A stretch of DNA of 18,044 nt from Chersky-265 sp035275285. Lineage in GTDB: Bacteria; Fibrobacterota; Fibrobacteria; UBA11236. Both the position numbers and the translations under genes were made by a program. Below are positions 1 through 6,282 of this stretch, one piece after another. Position 1 is the first letter of the stretch. The number at the start of each line of letters is the position of its first letter. Location: the NCBI GenBank assembly GCA_035275285.1, contig DATENA010000270.1:1-18044 (forward strand). The letters run 5' to 3'. The notes below the pieces were generated by a model that saw only the letters and a list, made by a program, of their open reading frames with translations, ran no database searches and had not been told where the DNA came from.

Positions 1-1112
1 ACCGCGTAGATACGCCCTTCCGCGTCCGTGCCGAAGGAGGAGATGTTGGTCGGCATGTTGGGCAGGTTTTCCACTGTGGCCAGGCCCGTGCCGTTCTTCT
101 TCAGGGCCCAGAACTTCTTGGTGTTGATGTCCGCGGTGAAATAGGTCCCATAGTATTTGGACGCGGAGTTGCCGCGGAAGACCACGCCGCCGATGATGCA
201 GGTCCCCGTGTTGTGAGTATAGGAGAAGACCGGGAGGATCATGTTGTCCGTGGGGGTGCCTTCCGGGCCTTCCATGACCTTCCATCCATAATTGCCGCCC
301 AAGGTGATCAAGTCCACCTCTTCGATGCGGTCCTGCCCCACTTCCCCCACCCACAAATCCCCGTTCAGGGGATCGAAGCTCCACTTCCAGGGATTGCGCA
401 CGCCCAGGGCGAAGATCTCCCTGCGGCTGCCGTCGGTGCTCTTGGCGAAAGGGTTGTCCGCCGGGATGCCGTATTCCAGGCCCGGGTCCGTCCTGTTTAT
501 CACATCGATGCGCAGGAACTTCCCCAGCAACGCTTTGGGGTTCTGGGCGTTCCCGTCCGGATCGCCGCCGCTGCCGCCGTCCCCGGTGCCGTAGTACAGG
601 TATCCGTCTTTGGGGCCGAAGGCGATGGTGCCGCCGTTGTGGTTCGAATACTTGTCCGGGATCTTGAACAGGGTGCGGGGCGGCGCGCCCGAATCCTTCA
701 TGCCCGTGGCGTCGGCGATGCGCTCGTCCACGATGTTGAAGTAGGTCCCGGGGGGATCGTAGCTGACGTAGTATTTATGGTTGGCGTTGAAGTCCGGGTG
801 GAAGGCGATGCCCAGGAATCCCATTTCGTTCTCCCGGCTCACGGCGATCTTGACCAGGGTGTCGGTAACCCAGGCGGTACCCTCCCGGTAGACCAGCAAG
901 GCCAGGCCTTGGTGGGCTTCCAGCACCACGTTGGTCTGGGGCTTGCCGGGAAAGGCGCCGAAGTAGACGGGCCGATCGAATCTCTTGCCGGGAAAGGCGT
1001 CCTTGAACGTGATCTGGCCCAGGGCCGTGGCGGCCGGGAAGGAGGCGAAGGCTCCCGCGATGGCGAGCTGGGTAAGTGTTTTCACGGCGACCCCCGGTGG
1101 TTTGCGATCCAT
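1..1112 (-). CDS. Secreted PQQ-dependent glucose/sorbosone dehydrogenase-type protein (3' end outside window)
   Basis: Read on the minus strand this frame is open from an ATG at 1112 to the window edge, about 370 codons, and lacks its C-terminus. After a hydrophobic signal peptide (VKTLTQLAIAGAFASF... to about residue 32) come the hallmarks of the soluble glucose dehydrogenase/sorbosone dehydrogenase six-bladed propeller. These are GFLGIAFHPDF, the NHNGGTIAFGP motif whose histidine (about H158) matches the catalytic base of the family, the glycine-rich YYGTGDGG, VRNPWKWSFDP, GEVGQ..EEVD and GGNYGWKVMEG. Such enzymes oxidise sugars or other polyols in the periplasm using PQQ and calcium; the substrate cannot be told. 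The ATG overlaps the stop of the upstream DUF2156 gene as TAATG, which suggests translational coupling. A GTG at 1085 preceded by GGGGG would give a tidier signal peptide and is the alternative start. Family call is firm, substrate unknown. Confidence 0.85.
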   Translation of the reverse strand, partial: MDRKPPGVAVKTLTQLAIAGAFASFPAATALGQITFKDAFPGKRFDRPVYFGAFPGKPQTNVVLEAHQGLALLVYREGTAWVTDTLVKIAVSRENEMGFLGIAFHPDFNANHKYYVSYDPPGTYFNIVDERIADATGMKDSGAPPRTLFKIPDKYSNHNGGTIAFGPKDGYLYYGTGDGGSGGDPDGNAQNPKALLGKFLRIDVINRTDPGLEYGIPADNPFAKSTDGSRREIFALGVRNPWKWSFDPLNGDLWVGEVGQDRIEEVDLITLGGNYGWKVMEGPEGTPTDNMILPVFSYTHNTGTCIIGGVVFRGNSASKYYGTYFTADINTKKFWALKKNGTGLATVENLPNMPTNISSFGTDAEGRIYA

Positions 1113-2332
1113 TATAAGATAACCGTCCGGAACTTTCCACGCCCGGCCAGTTTGCGCCATAGCCAATGCCCTTCCTGGCCCGCCGCCTTTCCCAGAGCCA
1201 GGGCCGTGAACAGGAAAGGGGAGCCCCCGCCGAACGCGGCGGCGATGGCCAGCAGGATCCGCGGCGTGAACGCCGGCAGATTGCAGATGGCGTACAATGG
1301 TTCCCATGCACCCGGGCGGAACTTGGCTTTGAAACGTTCCAGGCCCCGGAAATTGTAGAAGCGGCCGCCGTGCATCCGCAGCCAGCGGAAGATCAGTTCC
1401 AGCCACCAGGGCCCGCCCGTTCTCGCGTCCCCGGCCAGGCCCGAAAGGGGCGAAAGCCCCAGGGTGAAATACTCCAGCCCCTCCCGCCCGGCGGCGCGGA
1501 AGGCCGCGTCCACCAGGAGCTCGGCCGTGCCGTTGGGGGCGGAGCGGGATCGCACGATCTGCTCGATGAGCCATCCCTTGCGCACAGGCACGGGGGAGGC
1601 CATCAGGTACGCGACGGGGGTGCCGGCCCGCTCCGCCACGAAGATGCGCCGATCCCATAACCTCCCCAGGGTCTGGGGCTCGACCAGGAAATGCATGGAA
1701 GGCATGCGCCGGCGGGCCAGCCATTCCCCCAGGCAGCGCTTGAGATGGGGGCTTTCCGCGGCGCGCTCCCTGGGCCACTCCTCCACGGTAACCCCTTTGT
1801 TACGGGCCCGGGAAAGCTGGGCCCGCAACGACGGGCGTTCCGCCAGGATGCCGCCCCAGTCGGAGGGGTTCCAGACCGGCTGGGCCCCCAGCAGGACCCG
1901 GGAATAGCCGGGCGCGCGGCCGAGCAAATCCTCCAGGCGCGAGCCCGCGGCGAAATAGCACACGCTCATGCCCTCGGCGCGCGCATCGGCCTCGAACCCT
2001 GCGGCGGAGGCGGCCAGGTCTCCGGGAGCGCAGATGGGCGCGCCCGCCACCACCCGCACCCGGCCCCAGGACGCGTATCCCGCCACGGCCTCCCGGTTCC
2101 CGGAAAACCACAGGCGGATGCCGGGGTTGAGGATCTGGTAGGCGGTGGCGATCCAGCCATGCCTGAGCACCAAGGCGCGGGCCTGTTCCAAATCCCCGTT
2201 TGCCGGTTCCGCTGCGCGTGCTTGCATGCTATCCGGACCCGCTTGCGGAGCGTCCCTATGGACTTCCGGCATGGCCCGGGAAAAGGATAGGTTTTGGGGC
2301 CGGGACCGGCTATGGATCCGAAGCATTTCCAT
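1112..2332 (-). CDS. DUF2156 / LPG_synthase_C-domain protein (MprF C-terminal-like)
   Basis: A 406-residue protein whose second half carries the signature of the GNAT-fold catalytic domain of phosphatidylglycerol lysyltransferases (DUF2156). Visible motifs are RARNKGVTVEEW at about 175-186, LGLSPLSGLA at 291-300 and YNFRGLERFKAKF at 326-338, followed by WEPLY. The N-terminal transmembrane flippase domain of full MprF is absent, so this is the cytoplasmic-domain-only form. It has one hydrophobic stretch near 352-380 that could touch the membrane. Related stand-alone proteins transfer aminoacyl or acyl groups, but no specific substrate can be assigned. The start at 2332 has AGGA a few bases upstream; later ATGs (residues 21 and 36) lack a better site, though the first 50 residues look low-complexity and the true start could be later. 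It is divergent from a MarR gene, whose dyad operator begins ten bases from this start, so MarR control is plausible. Confidence 0.75.
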   Translation of the reverse strand: MEMLRIHSRSRPQNLSFSRAMPEVHRDAPQAGPDSMQARAAEPANGDLEQARALVLRHGWIATAYQILNPGIRLWFSGNREAVAGYASWGRVRVVAGAPICAPGDLAASAAGFEADARAEGMSVCYFAAGSRLEDLLGRAPGYSRVLLGAQPVWNPSDWGGILAERPSLRAQLSRARNKGVTVEEWPRERAAESPHLKRCLGEWLARRRMPSMHFLVEPQTLGRLWDRRIFVAERAGTPVAYLMASPVPVRKGWLIEQIVRSRSAPNGTAELLVDAAFRAAGREGLEYFTLGLSPLSGLAGDARTGGPWWLELIFRWLRMHGGRFYNFRGLERFKAKFRPGAWEPLYAICNLPAFTPRILLAIAAAFGGGSPFLFTALALGKAAGQEGHWLWRKLAGRGKFRTVIL

Positions 2333-2340
2333 TTATCCTA

Positions 2341-2369
2341 TGGACAACATTCGTTGCAACGGATATATT
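2341..2369 (+). promoter_or_regulatory. Sigma-70-type promoter for the MarR gene, apparently leaderless
   Basis: TGGACA (2341-2346) and TATATT (2364-2369) are separated by exactly 17 bp, close to the -35/-10 consensus. The expected transcription start, about seven bases after the -10, falls on or next to the ATG at 2376. No Shine-Dalgarno-like sequence precedes that ATG. This suggests a leaderless MarR transcript; it is inferred from spacing only. Confidence 0.5.
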
Positions 2370-2373
2370 GTCC
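2342..2373. promoter_or_regulatory. Candidate MarR operator dyad
   Basis: Outer arms GGACAA (2342-2347) and TTGTCC (2368-2373) are exact reverse complements. They enclose a perfect ten-base palindrome CGTTGCAACG (2352-2361), with the two centres one base apart. The dyad covers the whole -35 to -10 region of the MarR promoter and ends just before its start codon. It also lies ten bases upstream of the start of the divergent DUF2156 gene. This is the standard layout for an autorepressing MarR protein controlling both directions. Confidence 0.5.
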
Positions 2374-2375
2374 CC

Positions 2376-2846
2376 ATGGCCCGGGACATACAGACGGAAA
2401 TCAAGCAGCGCAAACCGTTCGCCTGCAGGGAAGAAGAGCTCATGCTCAACATCATGCGCACCGCGGATCGGCTCCAGCGCAAGATGGGCGAATTGCTGAA
2501 GGCGGTCGACCTCTCCGCCACCCAGTACAACGTCCTGCGCATCCTGCGCGGGGCCGGAAGCGAGGGCCTGGCTTGCGGCGAGATCGGCGAGCGCATGGTG
2601 ACCCGGGATCCGGACATCACCCGCCTGCTGGATCGCCTGGAGAAACGGGGCTTGGTGGCCCGCAGCCGGGAAAAGGAAGATCGGCGCGTGGTGACGGCGC
2701 GCATCGCGCAGGCGGGGCTGGACCTGCTGAAGAAACTCGATGAACCGGTCGTCCAGGCGCACAAGGCGCAATTGGGCCATCTGGAAGCCAAACAGCAGGA
2801 GACTTTGATCCGCCTGCTGGAAACCGCCAGGGAGAATTTGTCATGA
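2376..2846 (+). CDS. MarR-family winged-helix transcriptional regulator
   Basis: A 156-residue protein of typical MarR length. A leading helix (EEELMLNIMRTADRLQRKMG) precedes the winged helix-turn-helix: LSATQYNVLRIL, then GEIGERM, the recognition helix DPDITRLLDRLEKRGL, and the wing SREKEDRRVV. A C-terminal dimerisation helix follows. The DRR wing motif and the helix order are diagnostic. Start chosen at 2376 because the promoter -10 ends at 2369 and residues before it are not MarR-like; an ATG at 2340 in the same frame would lie upstream of and inside the promoter. Its stop overlaps a new ATG (ATGA at 2843-2846), so a further cistron originally followed. It probably represses itself and the divergent genes; the ligand is unknown. 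Confidence 0.9.
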   Translation: MARDIQTEIKQRKPFACREEELMLNIMRTADRLQRKMGELLKAVDLSATQYNVLRILRGAGSEGLACGEIGERMVTRDPDITRLLDRLEKRGLVARSREKEDRRVVTARIAQAGLDLLKKLDEPVVQAHKAQLGHLEAKQQETLIRLLETARENLS

Positions 2847-2869
2847 TCACGGTGCGCAAAGCGGCCTAA
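2843..2869 (+). pseudogene. Eight-codon stub of a cistron after marR, GNAT-like N-terminus
   Basis: The MarR stop overlaps an ATG (ATGA), and GGGAG lies eight bases upstream as a good ribosome site. The frame reads MITVRKAA and then stops at 2867-2869. MITVRKA is a typical opening of GNAT acetyltransferases, which are common partners of MarR genes. No continuation is visible in any frame downstream. The simplest reading is that the gene was cut by arrival of the restriction-modification island. It could also be a chance short frame or a leader peptide. Confidence 0.35.
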
Positions 2870-2965
2870 AGGGGCCATTTCGATTTCGGCCGGCTCGACA
2901 CCCGACATTCCGGGGACATCGCCCTCCATTTATAACACGTTGATTTCACTGGAGATGATTTCAGA

Positions 2966-3011
2966 CGGGTTTTTAACCCGACTTGGCCGGAAGAAGACTT
3001 CCGGCCAAGTC
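2966..3011. repeat. Two adjacent hairpins, the second with a perfect 14-bp stem
   Basis: CGGGTT-TTT-AACCCG (2966-2980) abuts a perfect inverted repeat. In the latter, a left arm of GACTTGGCCGGAAG (2980-2993) and its exact reverse complement (2998-3011) flank an AAGA loop. The long GC-rich stem lacks a following T-run, so a classical terminator is uncertain. It may be an element end, a recombination site or an RNA processing or attenuator structure. Confidence 0.7.
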
Positions 3012-3111
3012 CCGCACGGGTGCTCCAACCAATACGAGCGCGACCCGTCCCCCGCGTGGGCCTGCACGGAAACGCGGACGTGCTCGCACCATCGACCAAG
3101 CCAGTGCGGGG

Positions 3112-3140
3112 CTTTGACTTTTCGAAACGGAAAGTCAAAG
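3112..3140. repeat. Inverted repeat, 13-bp stem with one wobble, upstream of the methyltransferase gene
   Basis: CTTTGACTTTTCG (3112-3124) pairs with CGGAAAGTCAAAG (3128-3140) with a single G-T mismatch and an AAA loop. It lies 72 bases before the methyltransferase start. It could be an operator for the island, since methyltransferases often bind their own promoters and control proteins bind palindromes. It could also be an RNA hairpin in the leader. Confidence 0.65.
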
Positions 3141-3211
3141 ATGGCAAAGATTGTCCCCTGTGAGTTTCTATTTTAAACCGTCAATATAGGCCACTTAACC
3201 GAAAGGGTAGA

Positions 3212-4432
3212 ATGAAGACTTCCAAAGTCAAGGAACAGTCTCCCGCCTACACCCCACAAACCCGCCTTACCGATGAAGAGATTTACTATGCGAGACTGGC
3301 CGGCAACATTGGAAACTTTGGGCTTAAGCCCCGTGTCATAGACGTCTTTTCAGGCGCCGGCGGCCTGACCGTCGGTTTCTCCCATTTTTCAGGGCATGCC
3401 TTTCAGTCCGTTTGGGCCAATGACTTCAATAAGGAATCCGTCAATACCTACAACAAAAATTTCGGCGACCATTGTCATTACGGCGATGTAGTGACCTACT
3501 TGGAAAACCCGAAAAACAAGATTCCTCAGGCCGACGTGGTGATCGGCGGCCCCCCTTGTCAGGGCTTCAGCCTGCTTAACAAGAATCGGAACGGTGATGC
3601 GCGAAAGCAACTCTGGCGGCCCTATATGGAAATCGTAAAGCGATCCGGAGCCTCCGTCTTCGTCATGGAAAATGTCCCTCAGCTTATAGGCACGGAGGAA
3701 CACAAGGAAATCCGCCAAGTGGCCGAAGGAATGGGCTTCAAACTCAGCTGGGGCGTTTTATGCTCAGCCGATTACGGCGTTTCACAGGTTCGGAAACGCG
3801 CCTTCATCGTCGGCTGTAAGTTCGCGGATCCGGGTTTATTCTTCCCGCCGAAAAGGACCCACTTTAATCCGCGCGTCGAAGGCACCAAGGCCTACATGGA
3901 CATGTTTGAGCAATATGTGGAAAGGCCACAGCCTTGGAGAACGGTAAAGGATGCAATCGGGAATCTCCCTACGCCTGTGGGTACGGAAATACGCAATACA
4001 AAGCCTCCTTTTGATCTTCACTTCGGCAGATCACCAACGACCAAGAGCATACAACGATATAAAGCCATTCCGAAAGAAGGGATGAACCGTTTCGACCTGC
4101 TTAAGCGCGCGCCGCATCTAACACCTGATTGCTGGGTAAGAAAAAAGAGCGGGGGTACGGATCTTTTCGGTCGCCTTTGGTGGGGGCGCCCGTCATTCAC
4201 TATTCGAACCGAATTTTTCAAACCGGAGAAAGGCCGTTACCTTCACCCGGTCCAGCATCGGCCCATTACTCATAGAGAGGCCGCACGGCTACAGTCTTTT
4301 CCCGATGGCTTTAAGTTCACAGGAAGCAAAATCGAGATCGCCAGGCAAATCGGCAATGCTGTTCCTCCGGGAATGGCCGCGCGGGTTGCGGATGCAGTTT
4401 TCGCTATGCTGCTGACAAAACAACACCATTGA
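3212..4432 (+). CDS. DNA (cytosine-5-)-methyltransferase of a type II restriction-modification system
   Basis: A complete 406-residue C5 methyltransferase. Motifs in order are: I, DVFSGAGGLTVGF (44-56), binding S-adenosylmethionine; IV, GGPPCQGFS with catalytic C116; VI, ENVPQ with E153; VIII, QVRKR (192-196); a target-recognition region of about 200-340; IX, REAARLQSFPDGF; and X, QIGNAVPPG (from 379). All catalytic residues are present, so it should be active. It methylates cytosine in an unknown recognition site, protecting host DNA from the HNH endonuclease encoded two genes later. ATG at 3212 follows AAAGGG with normal spacing. Its stop overlaps the next gene's TTG start (TTGA), which implies coupled translation. 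Codon usage is visibly less GC-biased than in the flanking genes, consistent with horizontal transfer. The specificity cannot be read from the sequence. Confidence 0.95.
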   Translation: MKTSKVKEQSPAYTPQTRLTDEEIYYARLAGNIGNFGLKPRVIDVFSGAGGLTVGFSHFSGHAFQSVWANDFNKESVNTYNKNFGDHCHYGDVVTYLENPKNKIPQADVVIGGPPCQGFSLLNKNRNGDARKQLWRPYMEIVKRSGASVFVMENVPQLIGTEEHKEIRQVAEGMGFKLSWGVLCSADYGVSQVRKRAFIVGCKFADPGLFFPPKRTHFNPRVEGTKAYMDMFEQYVERPQPWRTVKDAIGNLPTPVGTEIRNTKPPFDLHFGRSPTTKSIQRYKAIPKEGMNRFDLLKRAPHLTPDCWVRKKSGGTDLFGRLWWGRPSFTIRTEFFKPEKGRYLHPVQHRPITHREAARLQSFPDGFKFTGSKIEIARQIGNAVPPGMAARVADAVFAMLLTKQHH

Positions 4433-4857
4433 CGGACGTTTTCTCAAAAGCGGAACGCAGCCGAATAATGGCGAGGGTGACGGGCAAAAACACGAAGCCC
4501 GAAATCCTTGTTAGAAAAATGGTCCATGCCATGGGCTATCGATTCAGAATCCACCGGAAGGACCTTCCGGGGCGCCCTGATGTGGTAATACCAAGATTGC
4601 GCAAGGTGATATTGGTCCATGGATGCTTTTGGCATGGGCATAAAGGATGCCACCGAGCATCCAGACCGACCACTAACGTGGATTTCTGGAATCGGAAGAT
4701 AGACGCCAACATCCAAAGGGACCGACGGGACAAGCGCAGGTTGGGCCGTGAGGGCTGGAAAGCCTTGATCATATGGGAGTGCCAAACCCGCTACCCCGTG
4801 CCGCTGGAAAAAAAACTCAGGCGATTTTTAGAAAAAGACGTGGAACCAAGTCTATAG
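4429..4857 (+). CDS. vsr: Very short patch repair (Vsr) T:G mismatch endonuclease
   Basis: A 142-residue protein with the full Vsr signature: FSKAERSRIMARVTGKNTKPE at the N-terminus, then LPGRPDVV, VHGCFWHGH and, later, LIIWEC. D51, H64 and H69 fall at the same numbers as the E. coli Vsr active-site residues. H71, C74 and the Cys of WEC are probable zinc ligands. It nicks 5' of the T in T:G mismatches that arise when the 5-methylcytosine made by the adjacent methyltransferase deaminates. The start is a TTG at 4429 that overlaps the methyltransferase stop, giving a product that begins exactly where Vsr proteins usually begin. The HNH gene's ribosome site (AGGGAG) sits over and just after the vsr stop, so the three genes form one tight operon. 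Confidence 0.95.
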   Translation: MTDVFSKAERSRIMARVTGKNTKPEILVRKMVHAMGYRFRIHRKDLPGRPDVVIPRLRKVILVHGCFWHGHKGCHRASRPTTNVDFWNRKIDANIQRDRRDKRRLGREGWKALIIWECQTRYPVPLEKKLRRFLEKDVEPSL

Positions 4858-4866
4858 GGAGTAAAG

Positions 4867-5805
4867 TTGACTCGTAGAACAAACCCCACTGATCCGGCAA
4901 TACTTCGGGAAGAACTCGTCGGGCTGTTGCAGGATTTCAAGAAAGAGCTGGGCGGCTCCGACCTTCGGAGAAAGGTTCTAAAGCTGGTCCCGGCCGTGCA
5001 CAAGCTGAGAGACCTCGGTTTATCGTTGATCACCAAATCTCAAGCCGCCAGCGCCCGGGACCGCATCCTTTTCTATTTGAAAAAGTATCCCCGCATGGTG
5101 ATAAGCGGCGACGAACTTTTTGTCGTTTCAGGAATCGGCGAGTGGGCCCGGCGTGTCCGCGAGTTGCGGGTGGAATTCGGCTGGAGCATCATCACCGGCA
5201 CAACCGCCAAGGAAATGCAGGCCGAAGACGAATTTCCCCTTCCGGACGTTGATGTGGCCGCTATGAGACCGGATGACTACATCCTGTTGAAAGAAGATCT
5301 GGACAAAGAATCCGCATATCGCTGGAACCTTGCCAATGAAATCCGAAGCGGAGAAGGAAGTATCAGAGACAAAATCCTCCTCTTTCTCCGCAATAATGTC
5401 GGTAAAGAAGTCACCGGCGAAGAACTACGATACGTCGCGGGAGACAAAACGGAATGGGCCCGCCGTGTTCGGGAACTCCGCACGGAATTCGGCTGGCCTG
5501 TCGTAACCAAATCCACCGGCCAGCCTGATTTGCCTGTCGGCGTTTACGTTTTGGAAATGGATCGACAGAGCCCGGTTCATGACAGAAAAATACCTGACGC
5601 GGTAAGAATGATCGTGCTTGAGAGGGATAAGTACAAATGCGTCAGTTGCGGTTGGCATCAAGGGAAATGGAATAAATCCGACCCTCGTCACCTTGAGCTG
5701 CATCATAAAAAGCACCATGCGAAGGGCGGCGCCAATACGGCCGATAATCTGGATACCCTTTGCACCAAGTGCCACGACGATATTCATCGCAAAGAAAAAT
5801 CCTAA
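4867..5805 (+). CDS. HNH endonuclease with duplicated N-terminal module; probable cognate restriction enzyme
   Basis: A 312-residue protein starting at a TTG (4867) with AGGGAG upstream. The C-terminus is a zinc-type HNH nuclease. CVSC (C258, C261) and LCTKC (C299, C302) form the likely zinc knuckle, and HLELHH (H279/H280), N290/N294 and H303/H307 supply the beta-beta-alpha-metal site. Two copies of a module of about 52 residues lie at 62-113 and 165-217, each with a G-D/E-EL step and EWARRVRELR(V/T)EFGW, identical at 14 of 15 positions in this core. The modules look like small winged-helix DNA-reading domains. A separate N-terminal helical segment (11-56) precedes them. Position after methyltransferase and vsr makes it the restriction partner. 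I do not recognise a characterised enzyme with this architecture, and the recognition site is unknown. Confidence 0.85.
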   Translation: MTRRTNPTDPAILREELVGLLQDFKKELGGSDLRRKVLKLVPAVHKLRDLGLSLITKSQAASARDRILFYLKKYPRMVISGDELFVVSGIGEWARRVRELRVEFGWSIITGTTAKEMQAEDEFPLPDVDVAAMRPDDYILLKEDLDKESAYRWNLANEIRSGEGSIRDKILLFLRNNVGKEVTGEELRYVAGDKTEWARRVRELRTEFGWPVVTKSTGQPDLPVGVYVLEMDRQSPVHDRKIPDAVRMIVLERDKYKCVSCGWHQGKWNKSDPRHLELHHKKHHAKGGANTADNLDTLCTKCHDDIHRKEKS

Positions 5806-5850
5806 TCGGTTGCGGTTCTCCGCCCGGGTAGTGGGCCTGAGAAGGGGCCG

Positions 5851-5874
5851 GGATAGCGGCGAAGCCGCGTATCC
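5851..5874. repeat. Hairpin with one bulged base and GAA loop
   Basis: GGATA-GCGGC (5851-5860) pairs with GCCGC-G-TATCC (5864-5874) around a GAA loop, ten base pairs with one bulged G. It is followed within ten bases by the 18-base palindrome. The pair of hairpins may act together as a transcription end or belong to a repeated chromosomal element. Confidence 0.55.
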
Positions 5875-5882
5875 GAAGCTGG

Positions 5883-5903
5883 ACCCCGCGGCCGCGGGGT
5901 TTG
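5883..5903 (+). terminator. Probable rho-independent terminator after the HNH gene
   Basis: A perfect 18-base palindrome (ACCCCGCGG followed by its reverse complement, 5883-5900) can fold as a six- to seven-base-pair GC stem with a GGCC loop. It runs straight into TT. The T-run is short, so termination strength is uncertain, but position 78 bases after the operon's last stop fits. Confidence 0.5.
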
Positions 5904-5925
5904 CGTAAAAGACATTATGTAAAAG
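5898..5925 (+). other. dif-like XerC/XerD recombination site candidate
   Basis: The left 11 bases, GGTTTGCGTAA (5898-5908), match 9 of 11 of the proteobacterial XerC-arm consensus as I recall it. A six-base centre, AAGACA, follows. The right 11 bases, TTATGTAAAAG (5915-5925), match 9 of 11 of the XerD arm, and also the first nine bases of the Firmicutes XerD arm. Arm and spacer lengths (11-6-11) are exactly those of dif. It lies at the right edge of the transferred island, where Xer-exploiting elements leave such sites. Could still be chance. Confidence 0.35.
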
Positions 5926-6263
5926 CCGCCCCAGAGGATTCTGAAGGGTGCGCGGATGCGGAAAGGCCCGGCGGAAGCGACAAAGCGTAGGGCCTTGGAG
6001 CGCCCTTCGGAGGGGAGGCGGGAGGAATGGGTTATCCATGCGAAGCCACTTTTTTCTTTTAGCCGCCCTGTAGCCCTCGCCCCTGTTTGTATCGGACACG
6101 CCGGGAGTGGCGTTCGCTGGAGATACCCTGAATCTCACCAGTAAGATAGGAGTCCGGGCCGGCCGGGTTGGACGTACATCTCTTTCGAATACCGCTGACG
6201 GAAGATGACCGCCCCGTCCGGGGCGCCGGGGCCGTGGCCCGCGCAGCCGGCCGACGCCCGCAC

Positions 6264-6282
6264 GGACTTCTTCAACACCCTG
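6264..6282. mobile_element. IS-end-like motif at the truncated OrfA terminus
   Basis: GGACTTCTTCAACACCCTG resembles terminal inverted repeats of several IS families (the GACTTTTTCAACA type). The OrfA remnant's stop codon lies inside it on the minus strand. No partner inverted copy was found in the window, so this would be a solo end left by deletion. Recognition is from memory and tentative. Confidence 0.3.

Larger units (their letters stand above)
2870..3211. other. Non-coding left flank of the restriction-modification island, rich in hairpins
   Basis: No convincing gene is seen in these 342 bases. They contain three strong inverted repeats, listed separately where useful (2966-2980, 2980-3011, 3112-3140), and mark the change from GC-rich host sequence to the more AT-rich island. 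The methyltransferase start at 3212 is preceded by AAAGGG at 3202-3207. I found no well-spaced sigma-70 promoter; TATAGG at 3185-3190 is a weak -10 candidate. Confidence 0.6.
5806..6263. other. Non-coding right flank of the island
   Basis: No credible gene is seen. The stretch holds a bulged hairpin (5851-5874), a palindromic terminator (5883-5903), a dif-like sequence (5898-5925) and a GC hairpin CGCCCC-GTCC-GGGGCG (6210-6225). Between about 5940 and 6060 there are several short complementary segments, such as GGCCC/GGGCC at 5966-5995 and a CCCT/AGGG stem. A T-rich run (ACTTTTTTCTTTTAG) follows near 6048-6062. A structured RNA or a genome-wide repeat is possible but not shown. Confidence 0.5.

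Noticed and set aside
213..1358. Plus-strand frame of 381 codons opposite the sugar dehydrogenase
   Set aside because: It spans the end of one real minus-strand gene and the start of another and has no recognisable motif. The minus-strand reading shows clear family signatures.
2851..2877. Second dif-like site at the left island edge
   Set aside because: GGTGCGCAAAG resembles a XerC arm, but no XerD-like arm follows at the required spacing, and the bases are explained by the truncated cistron.
5940..6170. Structured RNA gene (RNase P, tmRNA, SRP or similar) after the island
   Set aside because: Several short stems and a T-rich end are visible, but none of the conserved core sequences of these RNAs are present.
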